64,000 nt of DNA, taken from contig NZ_CP097160.1 of NCBI RefSeq assembly GCF_023370115.1, positions 1,426,001 to 1,490,000 of the forward strand, in the 5' to 3' direction. How positions within the stretch are numbered: position 1 is the first letter of the stretch; the number at the start of each line of letters is the position of its first letter. Below, one piece after another: positions 9,367 to 16,909 of the stretch. The position numbers and the translations under genes were made by a program. Under the pieces are notes generated by a model, which had not been told where the DNA came from, did no database searches, and worked only from the letters and a program-made list of their open reading frames with translations. The DNA is from Gulosibacter sediminis (GTDB taxonomy: Bacteria > Actinomycetota > Actinomycetes > Actinomycetales > Microbacteriaceae).

Positions 9367-9798
9367 CTAGGAGTCGAGCAAGGTCGACCGTATCAGGAAG
9401 CGTTTTCCGGTCGGCCCTTCGAGCGAAAAACCGGCGCCGCGGCCGGGCACCGCATCGACGAGCAAGCGGGTGTGCCGCCAGTATTCAAACTGTTCCTTCG
9501 ACATCCAGAATTCGAGCTCGCTGGCACCATCGCCCGAGCGGTTCGGGAGCTCAAACACCCCGAGCAGCACGTCGGCATCGCCGGTGAGAAAGTCGCCGGC
9601 TGGGTAGCACATCGGGGCTGAACCATCGCAGCAACCACCGGACTGGTGGAACATGAGCGGGCCGTTACGCTCGGCCAGCTCCTGCAGCAGCTCCACGGCC
9701 GCCTGAGAAAGCCCGACCCTCGACCGGGTCTCGCCCGCGATCACCGGGCGAGCTTCGATAGACGGGCTGATGACAACTTCTTCGTTGATCTTGGACAT
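9367..9798 (-). CDS. DUF779 family protein (alcohol/aldehyde dehydrogenase-associated)
   Basis: 143 aa, soluble. The conserved core is visible: HQSGGCCDGSAPMCYP (about residues 51-66), FLTGDADVLLG and the aromatic block SKEQFEYWRHTRL. The clustered cysteines look suited to metal or redox chemistry, but that is inference; the family has no proven function that I know of. DUF779 genes recur next to aldehyde dehydrogenases in actinobacteria and proteobacteria. A GC-rich hairpin separates it from the alcohol dehydrogenase gene upstream. Good ribosome site AGGGAGGA before ATG 9798. Confidence 0.88.
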   Translation of the reverse strand: MSKINEEVVISPSIEARPVIAGETRSRVGLSQAAVELLQELAERNGPLMFHQSGGCCDGSAPMCYPAGDFLTGDADVLLGVFELPNRSGDGASELEFWMSKEQFEYWRHTRLLVDAVPGRGAGFSLEGPTGKRFLIRSTLLDS

Positions 9799-9822
9799 TT
9801 CGTCCTCCCTGAACTGGTGACG

Positions 9823-9857
9823 GGGCGGGGAGGCGACCCACGGCCGCCTCCCCGCCC
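9823..9857 (-). terminator. GC-rich hairpin between adh and DUF779 gene
   Basis: 13-base perfect inverted repeat GGGCGGGGAGGCG / CGCCTCCCCGCCC around a nine-base loop, 15 bases after the alcohol dehydrogenase stop and 24 before the DUF779 start. No T-tract, so it may attenuate or stabilise rather than fully terminate. Confidence 0.55.
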
Positions 9858-9871
9858 GCTCTCAAACCAAT

Positions 9872-10900
9872 CTAGCGGTAGTCGATGACCACACGGCCAT
9901 CAATCTTGCCCTGACGCATCTCGTCAAAGACCTCGTTGATCTCCTCGAGCGGCCGGGTGGCCACCGTCGGGTGGATGAGCCCTCGCGCGTAGAACTCGAG
10001 GGCCTCCTTCAGGTCGCGGCGCGTGCCCACGATCGAACCGCGAATTGTCAGCCCCTTGAGCACGACGTCGAAGATCGGAGCCGGGAAGTCACCGGCGGGC
10101 AGACCGACGAACACGATCGTGCCGCCGCGACGCGCGAAGCCAATCGCCTGGCCGAAGGCCGCGGGATGCACGGCGGTCACGACCACGCCATGCACACCGC
10201 CCGTCGCCTTCTGGATTGCCTCGATCGGGTCCTCGTTCTTCGCGTTCACGGTGATCTCGGCACCGTGCTTGCGCGCGAGCTCGAGCTTCTCGTCCGCAAT
10301 GTCAACGGCCGCGACCCGCAGGCCGAGCGCCTTCGCGTACTGAATGGCGATGTGGCCGAGGCCACCGATACCGGTGATGGCCACCCACTGCCCGGGGCGG
10401 GCCTCAGTACGCTTAAGCGCCTTGAGCACCGTCACACCGGCGCAGAGCACGGGCGCGACCTCGACCGGGTCGGCGCCGTCGGGGATGCGGGCGGCGTAGC
10501 GCGTGTCAACGATCATGTGATCGCCGAACGAGCCGTCGACTGAATAGCCACCATTGCTCTGCTGCTCGCACAGGGTCTCCCAACCCGTCTCGCAGTACTC
10601 ACAGGCACCGCATGCGCTCCAGAGCCAGGCGTTACCGACGATGTCGCCGACCTTGACGTCGGTGACGCCCGGGCCGACGGCGACGACCTCGCCGACGCCC
10701 TCGTGACCCGGCACGAACGGCGGGCTCGGCTTCACCGGCCAGTCACCCTCGGCGGCGTGGAGGTCGGTATGACAGACGCCCGAGGTGACCAGCTTCACGA
10801 GTGCCTGGTTCGGCCCGGGCTCGGGCAGTTCGTAGTTGGTCTCGACGGACAGGGGCTGCTGGAACGCCGTAACAACGGCGGCCTTAATCTGGGTGCTCAT
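9872..10900 (-). CDS. adhP: Zinc-dependent alcohol dehydrogenase (AdhP-like)
   Basis: Medium-chain NAD(P)-dependent dehydrogenase, 342 aa, probably oxidising ethanol or another primary alcohol to the aldehyde. Catalytic-zinc ligands are the cysteine of GVCHTDLH, the histidine of PGHEGVG and the cysteine of PVLCAGVTV. The structural-zinc lobe is CGACEYCETGWETLC. The Rossmann motif GIGGLGHIAIQYAKALG is followed by an acidic residue (AAVDIADEK), favouring NAD. Ribosome site AAGGAG. It lies 56 bases after the aldehyde dehydrogenase gene, so the pair forms an alcohol-to-acid route. Substrate cannot be read from sequence alone. Confidence 0.92.
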   Translation of the reverse strand: MSTQIKAAVVTAFQQPLSVETNYELPEPGPNQALVKLVTSGVCHTDLHAAEGDWPVKPSPPFVPGHEGVGEVVAVGPGVTDVKVGDIVGNAWLWSACGACEYCETGWETLCEQQSNGGYSVDGSFGDHMIVDTRYAARIPDGADPVEVAPVLCAGVTVLKALKRTEARPGQWVAITGIGGLGHIAIQYAKALGLRVAAVDIADEKLELARKHGAEITVNAKNEDPIEAIQKATGGVHGVVVTAVHPAAFGQAIGFARRGGTIVFVGLPAGDFPAPIFDVVLKGLTIRGSIVGTRRDLKEALEFYARGLIHPTVATRPLEEINEVFDEMRQGKIDGRVVIDYR

Positions 10901-10956
10901 CTACAGGTTCTCCTTTGAACGGTCAGCGAATGATCGGGTCGAGGGGTTCGGTCGGC

Positions 10957-12480
10957 TTAGAAGAAACCAAGCTTGTTTTCGTCATAGCTCACGAGCAGGT
11001 TCTTAGTGTTCTGGTAGTGCTCGAGCATCATCAGGTGGTTCTCGCGGCCAATGCCCGAGGACTTGTAGCCACCGAATGCCGAGTGAGCGGGGTACGCGTG
11101 GTACTGGTTCACCCAGACGCGACCGGCCTGAATCGCGCGGCCGGCGCGGTAGGCGGTGTTCTGGTAGCGCGACCAGACGCCGGCGCCGAGACCGTAGAGC
11201 GTGTCGTTGGCGATGCGGATGCCGTCGTCGAAGTCGGAGAACTTCGTCACCGCGACGACGGGGCCGAAGATCTCCTCCTGGAAGATGCGCATCGAGTTGT
11301 CGCCCTCGAAGATCGTCGGGTTGACGTAGTAACCGCCCGCGAGGTCGCCGCCGAGGTCGGCGCGCTCGCCACCGATGCGAACCTTGGCCCCCTCCTGCTT
11401 GCCGATGTCGATGTAGCTCAGGATCTTCTCGAGCTGGTCGTTCGATGCCTGCGCGCCGATCTGCGTGTCGGTGTCGAGCGGGTTGCCCTGCACGATCTTG
11501 CGCGTGCGCTCGGTGACGACATCGAGGAAGTTGTCGTAGATCGACTCCTGGATGAGCGCGCGCGACGGGCACGTGCAGACCTCACCCTGGTTCAGTGCGA
11601 AGAGGGTGAAGCCCTCCTGGGCCTTGTCGAAGTACGCGTCGTCCTGCTGCATGACGTCTTCAAAGAACAGGTTCGGCGATTTGCCACCGAGCTCGAGGGT
11701 GACCGGAATGATGTTCTGCGATGCGTACTGCATGATCAGGCGACCGGTCGTGGTCTCGCCGGTGAAGGCGATCTTCGAGATGCGGGGGTTCGACGCGAGC
11801 GGCTTGCCGGCCTCAACGCCGAAGCCGTTGACGATGTTCACGACGCCGGCGGGGAGCAGGTCGCCGATGAGCTCGAACAGGTAAAGGATCGAGGCCGGCG
11901 TCTGCTCGGCGGGCTTGAGTACGACGCAGTTACCAGCCGCGAGCGCAGGCGCCAACTTCCAGGTCGCCATGAGCAGGGGGAAGTTCCAGGGAATGATCTG
12001 GCCGACGACGCCGAGGGGCTCGTGGAAATGGTAGGCCGTCGTGTTGTCGTCGAGCTGCGAGAGGGTGCCCTCCTGCGCTCGAATCACGCCGGCGAAGTAG
12101 CGGAAGTGATCGACGGCGAGGGGGATGTCGGCGGCGAGCGTCTCGCGCACCGGCTTGCCGTTGTCCCAAGTCTCGGCGACGGCGATCTTCTCGAGGTTCT
12201 CCTCGATGCGATCGGCGATGCGGTTGAGCACGAGCGAGCGCTCGGCGACCGAGGTCTTGCCCCAGGCCTCCTTCGCGGCGTGGGCGGCGTCAAGGGCTGC
12301 CTCGATATCTTCCGCGGTGCCGCGGCCGACCTCGCAGAACACCTGGCCGGTGACGGGCGAGACGTTCTCGAAGTACTCCCCCTTGACGGGGGCCACCCAC
12401 TCACCCCCGATGTAGTGCTCGTAACGGCTGCGGTACTCCATCACGGCGCCTTGGGTGCCGGGGTTCGCATATACGGTCAT
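10957..12480 (-). CDS. NAD-dependent aldehyde dehydrogenase (ExaC/AcoD type)
   Basis: 507 aa, the length of the ExaC/AcoD acetaldehyde dehydrogenase group. The substrate-channel and cofactor motifs are visible: [20 protein letters not shown], the general base in [10 protein letters not shown], the nucleophile in [11 protein letters not shown], and [10 protein letters not shown]. The ATG at 12480 is preferred because AAGGAG is spaced four bases from it and because the longer ORF begins in untranslated sequence. Genes for alcohol dehydrogenase and DUF779 follow, and a GAF regulator precedes on the same strand. Acetaldehyde is the most likely substrate, by family inference. Confidence 0.92.
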   Translation of the reverse strand: MTVYANPGTQGAVMEYRSRYEHYIGGEWVAPVKGEYFENVSPVTGQVFCEVGRGTAEDIEAALDAAHAAKEAWGKTSVAERSLVLNRIADRIEENLEKIAVAETWDNGKPVRETLAADIPLAVDHFRYFAGVIRAQEGTLSQLDDNTTAYHFHEPLGVVGQIIPWNFPLLMATWKLAPALAAGNCVVLKPAEQTPASILYLFELIGDLLPAGVVNIVNGFGVEAGKPLASNPRISKIAFTGETTTGRLIMQYASQNIIPVTLELGGKSPNLFFEDVMQQDDAYFDKAQEGFTLFALNQGEVCTCPSRALIQESIYDNFLDVVTERTRKIVQGNPLDTDTQIGAQASNDQLEKILSYIDIGKQEGAKVRIGGERADLGGDLAGGYYVNPTIFEGDNSMRIFQEEIFGPVVAVTKFSDFDDGIRIANDTLYGLGAGVWSRYQNTAYRAGRAIQAGRVWVNQYHAYPAHSAFGGYKSSGIGRENHLMMLEHYQNTKNLLVSYDENKLGFF

Positions 12481-12582
12481 GATGCTCCTTGACTTCGTTG
12501 TCGTGGATCTCCGATTCGTACATCTGTGATGCACGTCTCTCGACCGTAGCTATGGGAAGGTTGCAGTCGAGTTGCATGCCCC
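12481..12582 (-). promoter_or_regulatory. Leader/control region of the aldehyde dehydrogenase cassette
   Basis: 102 bases between the regulator stop and the aldehyde dehydrogenase start. Two TTGCA repeats (12561-12565 and 12572-12576) are spaced 11 bases apart, one helical turn. The imperfect palindrome GTACATCTGTGATGCAC spans 12518-12534. A further GTTGCAA lies at the regulator's own start (13764-13770). Operator function is a guess from position. Confidence 0.3.
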
Positions 12583-13776
12583 TTAGAGCGTGCCGAGCTG
12601 CGCGACGAGGGCGGCCCGCTTCGGCGATCGGGGCGGCAGCAGGCGCAGCAGTTCGAGCTGAACGTCGGCGTCGTCCTCGTTGCCGGGCACCTCGAGCCAA
12701 GCGAGCAGCGCGTCGGCGCTCGCGAATTCGAGCAGCGCTTCGCGCAGGATTGCGCGCGTGCGTTCGCGCAGCGCGACGATGCCGGGCGCATCGGAAGTTG
12801 GCAGCACGGCGCCGCGGTAGTCGCGCAGGGCCTGGCGGTGCGCGCCCCGGTCGACGGCGTCGAGCACCTGGCCCGCATCGGTGGCGAGCGGCACCGAAAG
12901 CCGGTAGGGGCGAGACTCAAGCTGAACCCCCGGCAGCGCGGTGCCGAGCACCTGCCGCAACCGTACGAGTTCGGCACGGAGCGTGACGGCGGGGATGCCC
13001 TGCTCGTGCATGAGATCGGCCAGCTGGCCGCTGCGCAGGCCCTCGGGGTGCGCAGCGAGCAGGGCAAGCAACTCGGAATGGCGGCGGCTCAGTTCGACCG
13101 GCGCCGTCTCGGGCGACTCGAGGCGGGCAACGTCGCGCCCGAGCAGCCGCAGGCACGGCCTGGACGGCGCGGTCTGCGTGGGTGCCACGCGCATGCCGGT
13201 GCGGAAGTGGCGCAGCTGCTCTTCGGTTTCGATCGCCCGCGCGGTGGCCCGCAGCATGGCGAGGCTCGCCGAGCTCACGGCGGCGGCACCACCCGTGATG
13301 TCGAGCACGCCGAGCACCTCGCCGGTCGCGAGGTTGTGCACGGGCACGGCGGTGCAGCTGAACGGATGCACGGTCGGCGCGAAGTGCTCGTCGCCGGCCA
13401 CGAGCACGGCGCGGTTGGCGATGAGCGCCGTGCCGGGCGCGCTCGTGCCCACGGTGTCCTCCGACCAGTCGGCGCCGGGAACGAAACCCATGTCGGCGAC
13501 GGCGCCGCGCATCCGAGGATCGCCGTCGACCCAGAGCAGGCGGCCGGCCGCGTCGCCGAGCGCCACCACGAGCCCGCTCTCGCGCAGGGGTTCGCCGAGC
13601 AGTTCGGTAACCATGGGCAGGTAGCGCGCGAGCGGGGTCTCGCCGCGCCATTCGCGCACGTCGTCGAGCGCGATGGCCGCGCGCGGCACCGCGTTGTCGG
13701 GCGAACCGAGCGCACGCACCGAACGGTCTCGCGACGCCGCGATGACCTCGCCCATGTAGGACAGTTGCAAACTCAC
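12583..13776 (-). CDS. GAF-domain transcriptional regulator of the alcohol-oxidation cassette
   Basis: 397 aa. The N-terminal half (about residues 60-190) looks like an AcoR-type GAF sensor: SEDTVGTSAPGTALI, HPFSCTAVPVHN and GEVLGVLDITGGA. There is no sigma-54 AAA domain. Instead a winged-helix segment follows (SRRHSELLALLAAHPEGLRS ... TLRAELVRLRQVLG) and then helices resembling the bacterial activator domain of SARP proteins. This architecture is seen beside aldehyde dehydrogenase/DUF779 genes in actinobacteria. GTG start at 13776 has AGGAGG five bases upstream. Likely an activator responding to an alcohol or aldehyde; the ligand is unknown. Confidence 0.8.
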   Translation of the reverse strand: MSLQLSYMGEVIAASRDRSVRALGSPDNAVPRAAIALDDVREWRGETPLARYLPMVTELLGEPLRESGLVVALGDAAGRLLWVDGDPRMRGAVADMGFVPGADWSEDTVGTSAPGTALIANRAVLVAGDEHFAPTVHPFSCTAVPVHNLATGEVLGVLDITGGAAAVSSASLAMLRATARAIETEEQLRHFRTGMRVAPTQTAPSRPCLRLLGRDVARLESPETAPVELSRRHSELLALLAAHPEGLRSGQLADLMHEQGIPAVTLRAELVRLRQVLGTALPGVQLESRPYRLSVPLATDAGQVLDAVDRGAHRQALRDYRGAVLPTSDAPGIVALRERTRAILREALLEFASADALLAWLEVPGNEDDADVQLELLRLLPPRSPKRAALVAQLGTL

Positions 13777-13807
13777 CCTGACCTCCTTGTCACGGTGCTG
13801 CGAGCAT

Positions 13808-13825
13808 ACGCCAGCCGCCTGGCGT
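13808..13825 (-). terminator. Short hairpin after the mycothiol-dependent-type gene
   Basis: ACGCCAG / CTGGCGT around CCGC in the 76-base gap before the GAF regulator. The stem is only 7 bp and there is no T-tract, so termination is uncertain. On the minus strand a TATGCT that could serve as a -10 for the regulator overlaps its 3' side. Confidence 0.35.
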
Positions 13826-13852
13826 CGTTCTGAGGCTTCGCCGCGGCGGTGG

Positions 13853-14476
13853 CTACAGCACGGAGCCCGGCAGCTCGGCGCCGGACTCTCGGCCAGTGAG
13901 GCGTCGAACCAGCCCGAGCCCGTGCCCCTGCGCGAGGGCGAGTCCGCGGACGAGCTCGGTCGCCTCGGCGAGCGCCACGGCGGGCGGCTCGTAGCTCACC
14001 CCGGCGGCCTGCGCGATGTCGCTCGAGTGCACGACGAGTTCGAAGGTGCGCGTGGGCAGGTAGGCATGCAATCGCATCCCGCCCGCGGCGGTTTCGATGA
14101 CCGGGTCGGTGTCGCGCACGCGGCCAAGGGCGGTGACCGCGTCGTCGAACGCGAGTCGCACGCCGGCCGGAACGTCGTCGCCGAGCTCGCGGCCGGAGGC
14201 GACGCCGCGCGCCGCGACCACCGGCGCGTTCGCGGGGTCGCGGCACGCGTCGAAGTACTCGATCGCGTCAGCGCGCTCGATGCGATCGGCCGGGCGGCCG
14301 AGATAGATGGCAACCGTGCGGAGGGCTCGTGTTGTGTGGCCGATGAGGTCGCGGAGGGTCCAGCTGCCGAGCGCGGGCTCGGCGAGCATGCCCGCTGGCA
14401 CGCGATCGACCAGCTCGACGAACGCGGCGGCCGCGGCGAGAAAGCTGGCGTCACGCGCCGGCGGGACGAGCGTCAT
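13853..14476 (-). CDS. Maleylpyruvate isomerase-family (mycothiol-dependent type) protein
   Basis: 207 aa. It belongs to the DinB-like MDMPI superfamily: the block SWTLRDLIGHTTRAL (about residues 39-53) and the later ELVVHSSDIAQA carry the metal-ligand histidines of that fold. Members use mycothiol as a cofactor in isomerisation or detoxification, but most are uncharacterised and the substrate here is unknown. Start ATG 14476 overlaps the stop of the DUF885 gene by four bases (ATGA), so the two are probably co-translated. A much longer open frame upstream is the out-of-frame shadow of DUF885. Confidence 0.78.
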   Translation of the reverse strand: MTLVPPARDASFLAAAAAFVELVDRVPAGMLAEPALGSWTLRDLIGHTTRALRTVAIYLGRPADRIERADAIEYFDACRDPANAPVVAARGVASGRELGDDVPAGVRLAFDDAVTALGRVRDTDPVIETAAGGMRLHAYLPTRTFELVVHSSDIAQAAGVSYEPPAVALAEATELVRGLALAQGHGLGLVRRLTGRESGAELPGSVL

Positions 14477-16146
14477 CGCGAAGCACCGTCCGTGTAGAGC
14501 CGCCGCACCGCGGTACGGAGCGTGTCGAGGCCACAGCCGCCGATGCCGAGCGCCCGCCGGTGGAACTCCTTGAGGTCGAAGCGGTCGCCCTCGAGCTGCG
14601 CGATTTCGTCGCGGAGGTCCTCCCAGACCCGCTGGCCGATCTTGTACGCGGGCGCCTGCCCGGGCCAGCCGAAGTAACGCTCGACCTCGAACTTCACGAA
14701 CGGCGCGGTCATGTTCACATTCGTGCTCATGAACTGCAGGGCCGACTCGAACGTCCAGGCGCCGCCGCCGGGCATCTGCTTGCCGAGGTGCACGCCGATG
14801 TCGAGCACGACGCGGGCCGCGCGCATCCGCTGGCCATCGAGCATGCCGAGCCGGTCGGCCGGGGTCGTGAGGTAGCCGAGCTGGTCCATGAGCTGCTCGG
14901 CGTAGAGCGCCCAGCCCTCGCCATGCCCGCTCGTCCAGGCCTCGCGCCGCCACGAGTTGAGCGAGTCGCGCAGGTACACGGCCTGGCCGATCTGCAGGTG
15001 GTGGCCCGGCACACCCTCGTGGTACACGGTCGTGAGCTCGCGCCAGGTGTCGAACTCGGTGACGCCCTCGGGCACCGACCACCACATCCGCCCCGCCCGC
15101 GAGAAATCGTCGCTCGGGCCGGTGTAGTAGATGCCACCCGTCTGGGTCGGCGCGATCACGCACTCGATGCGCTGCACCGGCTCGGGAATGTCGAAGTGGG
15201 TGCCGTTCAGCGCGGCGACGGCCTCATCGGCGGTGCGCTGCATCCACCGCTGCAGTTCGTCGGTGCCATTGAGGCGGTGCTCGGCGCGCTCCTCGAGGTG
15301 CGCGATCGCCTCGGCGACAGTGGCGCCAGGGAGAATCTCGCGGGCGATCGCCTCCTGCTCGACGCGCATCCGCTCGAGCTCCTCGATGCCCCACTCGTAG
15401 TACTCGTCAAGGTCGATGCGTGCGCCGAGGAACTCACGCGACGCGAGCTCATACAGGTCGCGGCCGACCGCGTCGTCGGTGCGAGCCTCGGGCGCGAGCT
15501 CGTCGCTGAGGAAGCCCCGCAGGCGCGCGAACGACTCCGTAGCTGCCTCGGCACCCGCGGTGAGCGCGCCCGCGTTAACGCCCGACGCCGCGGCGCCCCG
15601 GCCGGCGAGATCGTGGAAGAACCCGGCGCCGGCAACGAACTCGTCGAGCTGGCGCGCGCCGATCTCCACCTGGCGGGCCGCCGGCGTGTTGCCCCGCCGT
15701 AGCCCCTCGCGAAGGGAGGCGATGTACCCGTCGACGGCACCGCCGACGTTGGCCATGCGGCCGGCGATGTCGTGCCAGTCGTCGTCGCTGTCGGTGGGCA
15801 TCAGGTCGAAGATGTCGCGGATCTCCTGCAGCGGGCTCGCGAGATTGTTGAGGTCACGCTGGTACCAGCCCGCGTTGATGCGCTGGTCGCCGAGTTCGAG
15901 CACGCGGTCGAGGTCGAGCTTCGTAACGACGTCGACGTCGTCCACCGCCTCGAGGTCGGCGAGCTCGCGGCGCGTCGCGGCGTAGAGCTCGCCCAGGGCA
16001 GCGACACCGTTCGGCGAGTAGTCCTGGTACTCGGTCTTGTCTCCCGCACTCCCCCGGTACACGCGCGACTCCGGCTGGAGGGCGGTCGTCGCGTCGACGA
16101 AGCGTTCGGCAAGGGCATCAATTTCGGTGGGCTCGCGGTGCGTCAT
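14473..16146 (-). CDS. DUF885 family putative metallohydrolase
   Basis: 557 aa. DUF885 proteins look like zinc peptidases; the expected HExxH-like motif is present as YHEGVPGHHLQIGQ at about residues 374-387, and the downstream acidic ligand region SGHGEGWALYAEQLM is present. No signal peptide, so it is cytoplasmic. Substrate unknown. Translationally coupled to the following mycothiol-type gene; ten bases separate it from the upstream EI24 gene. Confidence 0.85.
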   Translation of the reverse strand: MTHREPTEIDALAERFVDATTALQPESRVYRGSAGDKTEYQDYSPNGVAALGELYAATRRELADLEAVDDVDVVTKLDLDRVLELGDQRINAGWYQRDLNNLASPLQEIRDIFDLMPTDSDDDWHDIAGRMANVGGAVDGYIASLREGLRRGNTPAARQVEIGARQLDEFVAGAGFFHDLAGRGAAASGVNAGALTAGAEAATESFARLRGFLSDELAPEARTDDAVGRDLYELASREFLGARIDLDEYYEWGIEELERMRVEQEAIAREILPGATVAEAIAHLEERAEHRLNGTDELQRWMQRTADEAVAALNGTHFDIPEPVQRIECVIAPTQTGGIYYTGPSDDFSRAGRMWWSVPEGVTEFDTWRELTTVYHEGVPGHHLQIGQAVYLRDSLNSWRREAWTSGHGEGWALYAEQLMDQLGYLTTPADRLGMLDGQRMRAARVVLDIGVHLGKQMPGGGAWTFESALQFMSTNVNMTAPFVKFEVERYFGWPGQAPAYKIGQRVWEDLRDEIAQLEGDRFDLKEFHRRALGIGGCGLDTLRTAVRRLYTDGASR

Positions 16147-16155
16147 GCCGCTACC

Positions 16156-16908
16156 CTACCGACGCGGCTCCGTGGGCTCGCCGTGGAGTTCGCGCAGCAA
16201 CAGCGTGCCGCCGACCGCCGCCGCGGGCGTGCCGACGACGGCGCCGAGCGGAATGAGAAACGAGAGGTACACCGCAACCCCGAAGCCGAGCGACTTCGCG
16301 CGATTCGAGGCGAGCAACTGCCGCCGCGCCGTGAGCGGAATGCCCCTGGCATCACCGGGCGTGCCGGTGAGGTCGACGGCGAACGCGCGCCCCGCGAAGT
16401 AGGCACCGAGCAGCCAGCCAATGAGCGAGCCCACGAGCGGCAGCAGGCCGCAGACGAACACGATCAGGGCGGCAAACAGGCCCATACCGAACAGCCGCAG
16501 GCCGTCGCCGATGCCCCGACGCACCGAGAGCCAAAAGCCCTCGTCGATGGGGTCGACGCCGCCGAGCTCGCGGTCGACGCGCTCTTGGATGTTGTCGATG
16601 AAGGGCGCCGCGATCGTCAGGGTGACCGCGGCGAACGTGAACACGGTGGCCGCGAAGCCGGCGACGAGCAGCGCGCCCGCGACGGCGACCCGCACGATGG
16701 TCTGCCACGGCTCGACCCACGACTCGGCGAACGGCGTGAGCCCCACCGCGAACTCGTCGACGCTGCTGAACAGCCACACGAGCGCAACTCCGTAGAGCAC
16801 CGTCGTGATGAGGGCAGGCACCGCGCCGATGGCCATGAGCTTCGGGCGCCGGGCCCAGAACCCGACGCCCCGAAAGAAGAGGCCGATGCCGCTCGCAAAC
16901 TCCCGCAC
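16156..16908 (-). CDS. EI24-domain membrane protein
   Basis: 250 aa with about four long hydrophobic stretches (residues about 24-48, 70-100, 140-170, 205-235). The segment FIDNIQERVDRELGG between the second and third membrane spans is typical of the bacterial EI24/CysZ-like family. CysZ is a sulfate transporter, but actinobacterial EI24 proteins are not shown to be; I would not name it cysZ. The GTG start is one base after the polA stop, so it is the second gene of a polA-led transcript. Confidence 0.8.
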   Translation of the reverse strand: MREFASGIGLFFRGVGFWARRPKLMAIGAVPALITTVLYGVALVWLFSSVDEFAVGLTPFAESWVEPWQTIVRVAVAGALLVAGFAATVFTFAAVTLTIAAPFIDNIQERVDRELGGVDPIDEGFWLSVRRGIGDGLRLFGMGLFAALIVFVCGLLPLVGSLIGWLLGAYFAGRAFAVDLTGTPGDARGIPLTARRQLLASNRAKSLGFGVAVYLSFLIPLGAVVGTPAAAVGGTLLLRELHGEPTEPRR

Positions 16909-16909
16909 G

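Noticed and set aside
13853-15163. 436-codon version of the mycothiol-type gene
   Set aside because: Upstream portion is DUF885 read in another frame; the ATG at 14476 with ATGA overlap is the supported start.
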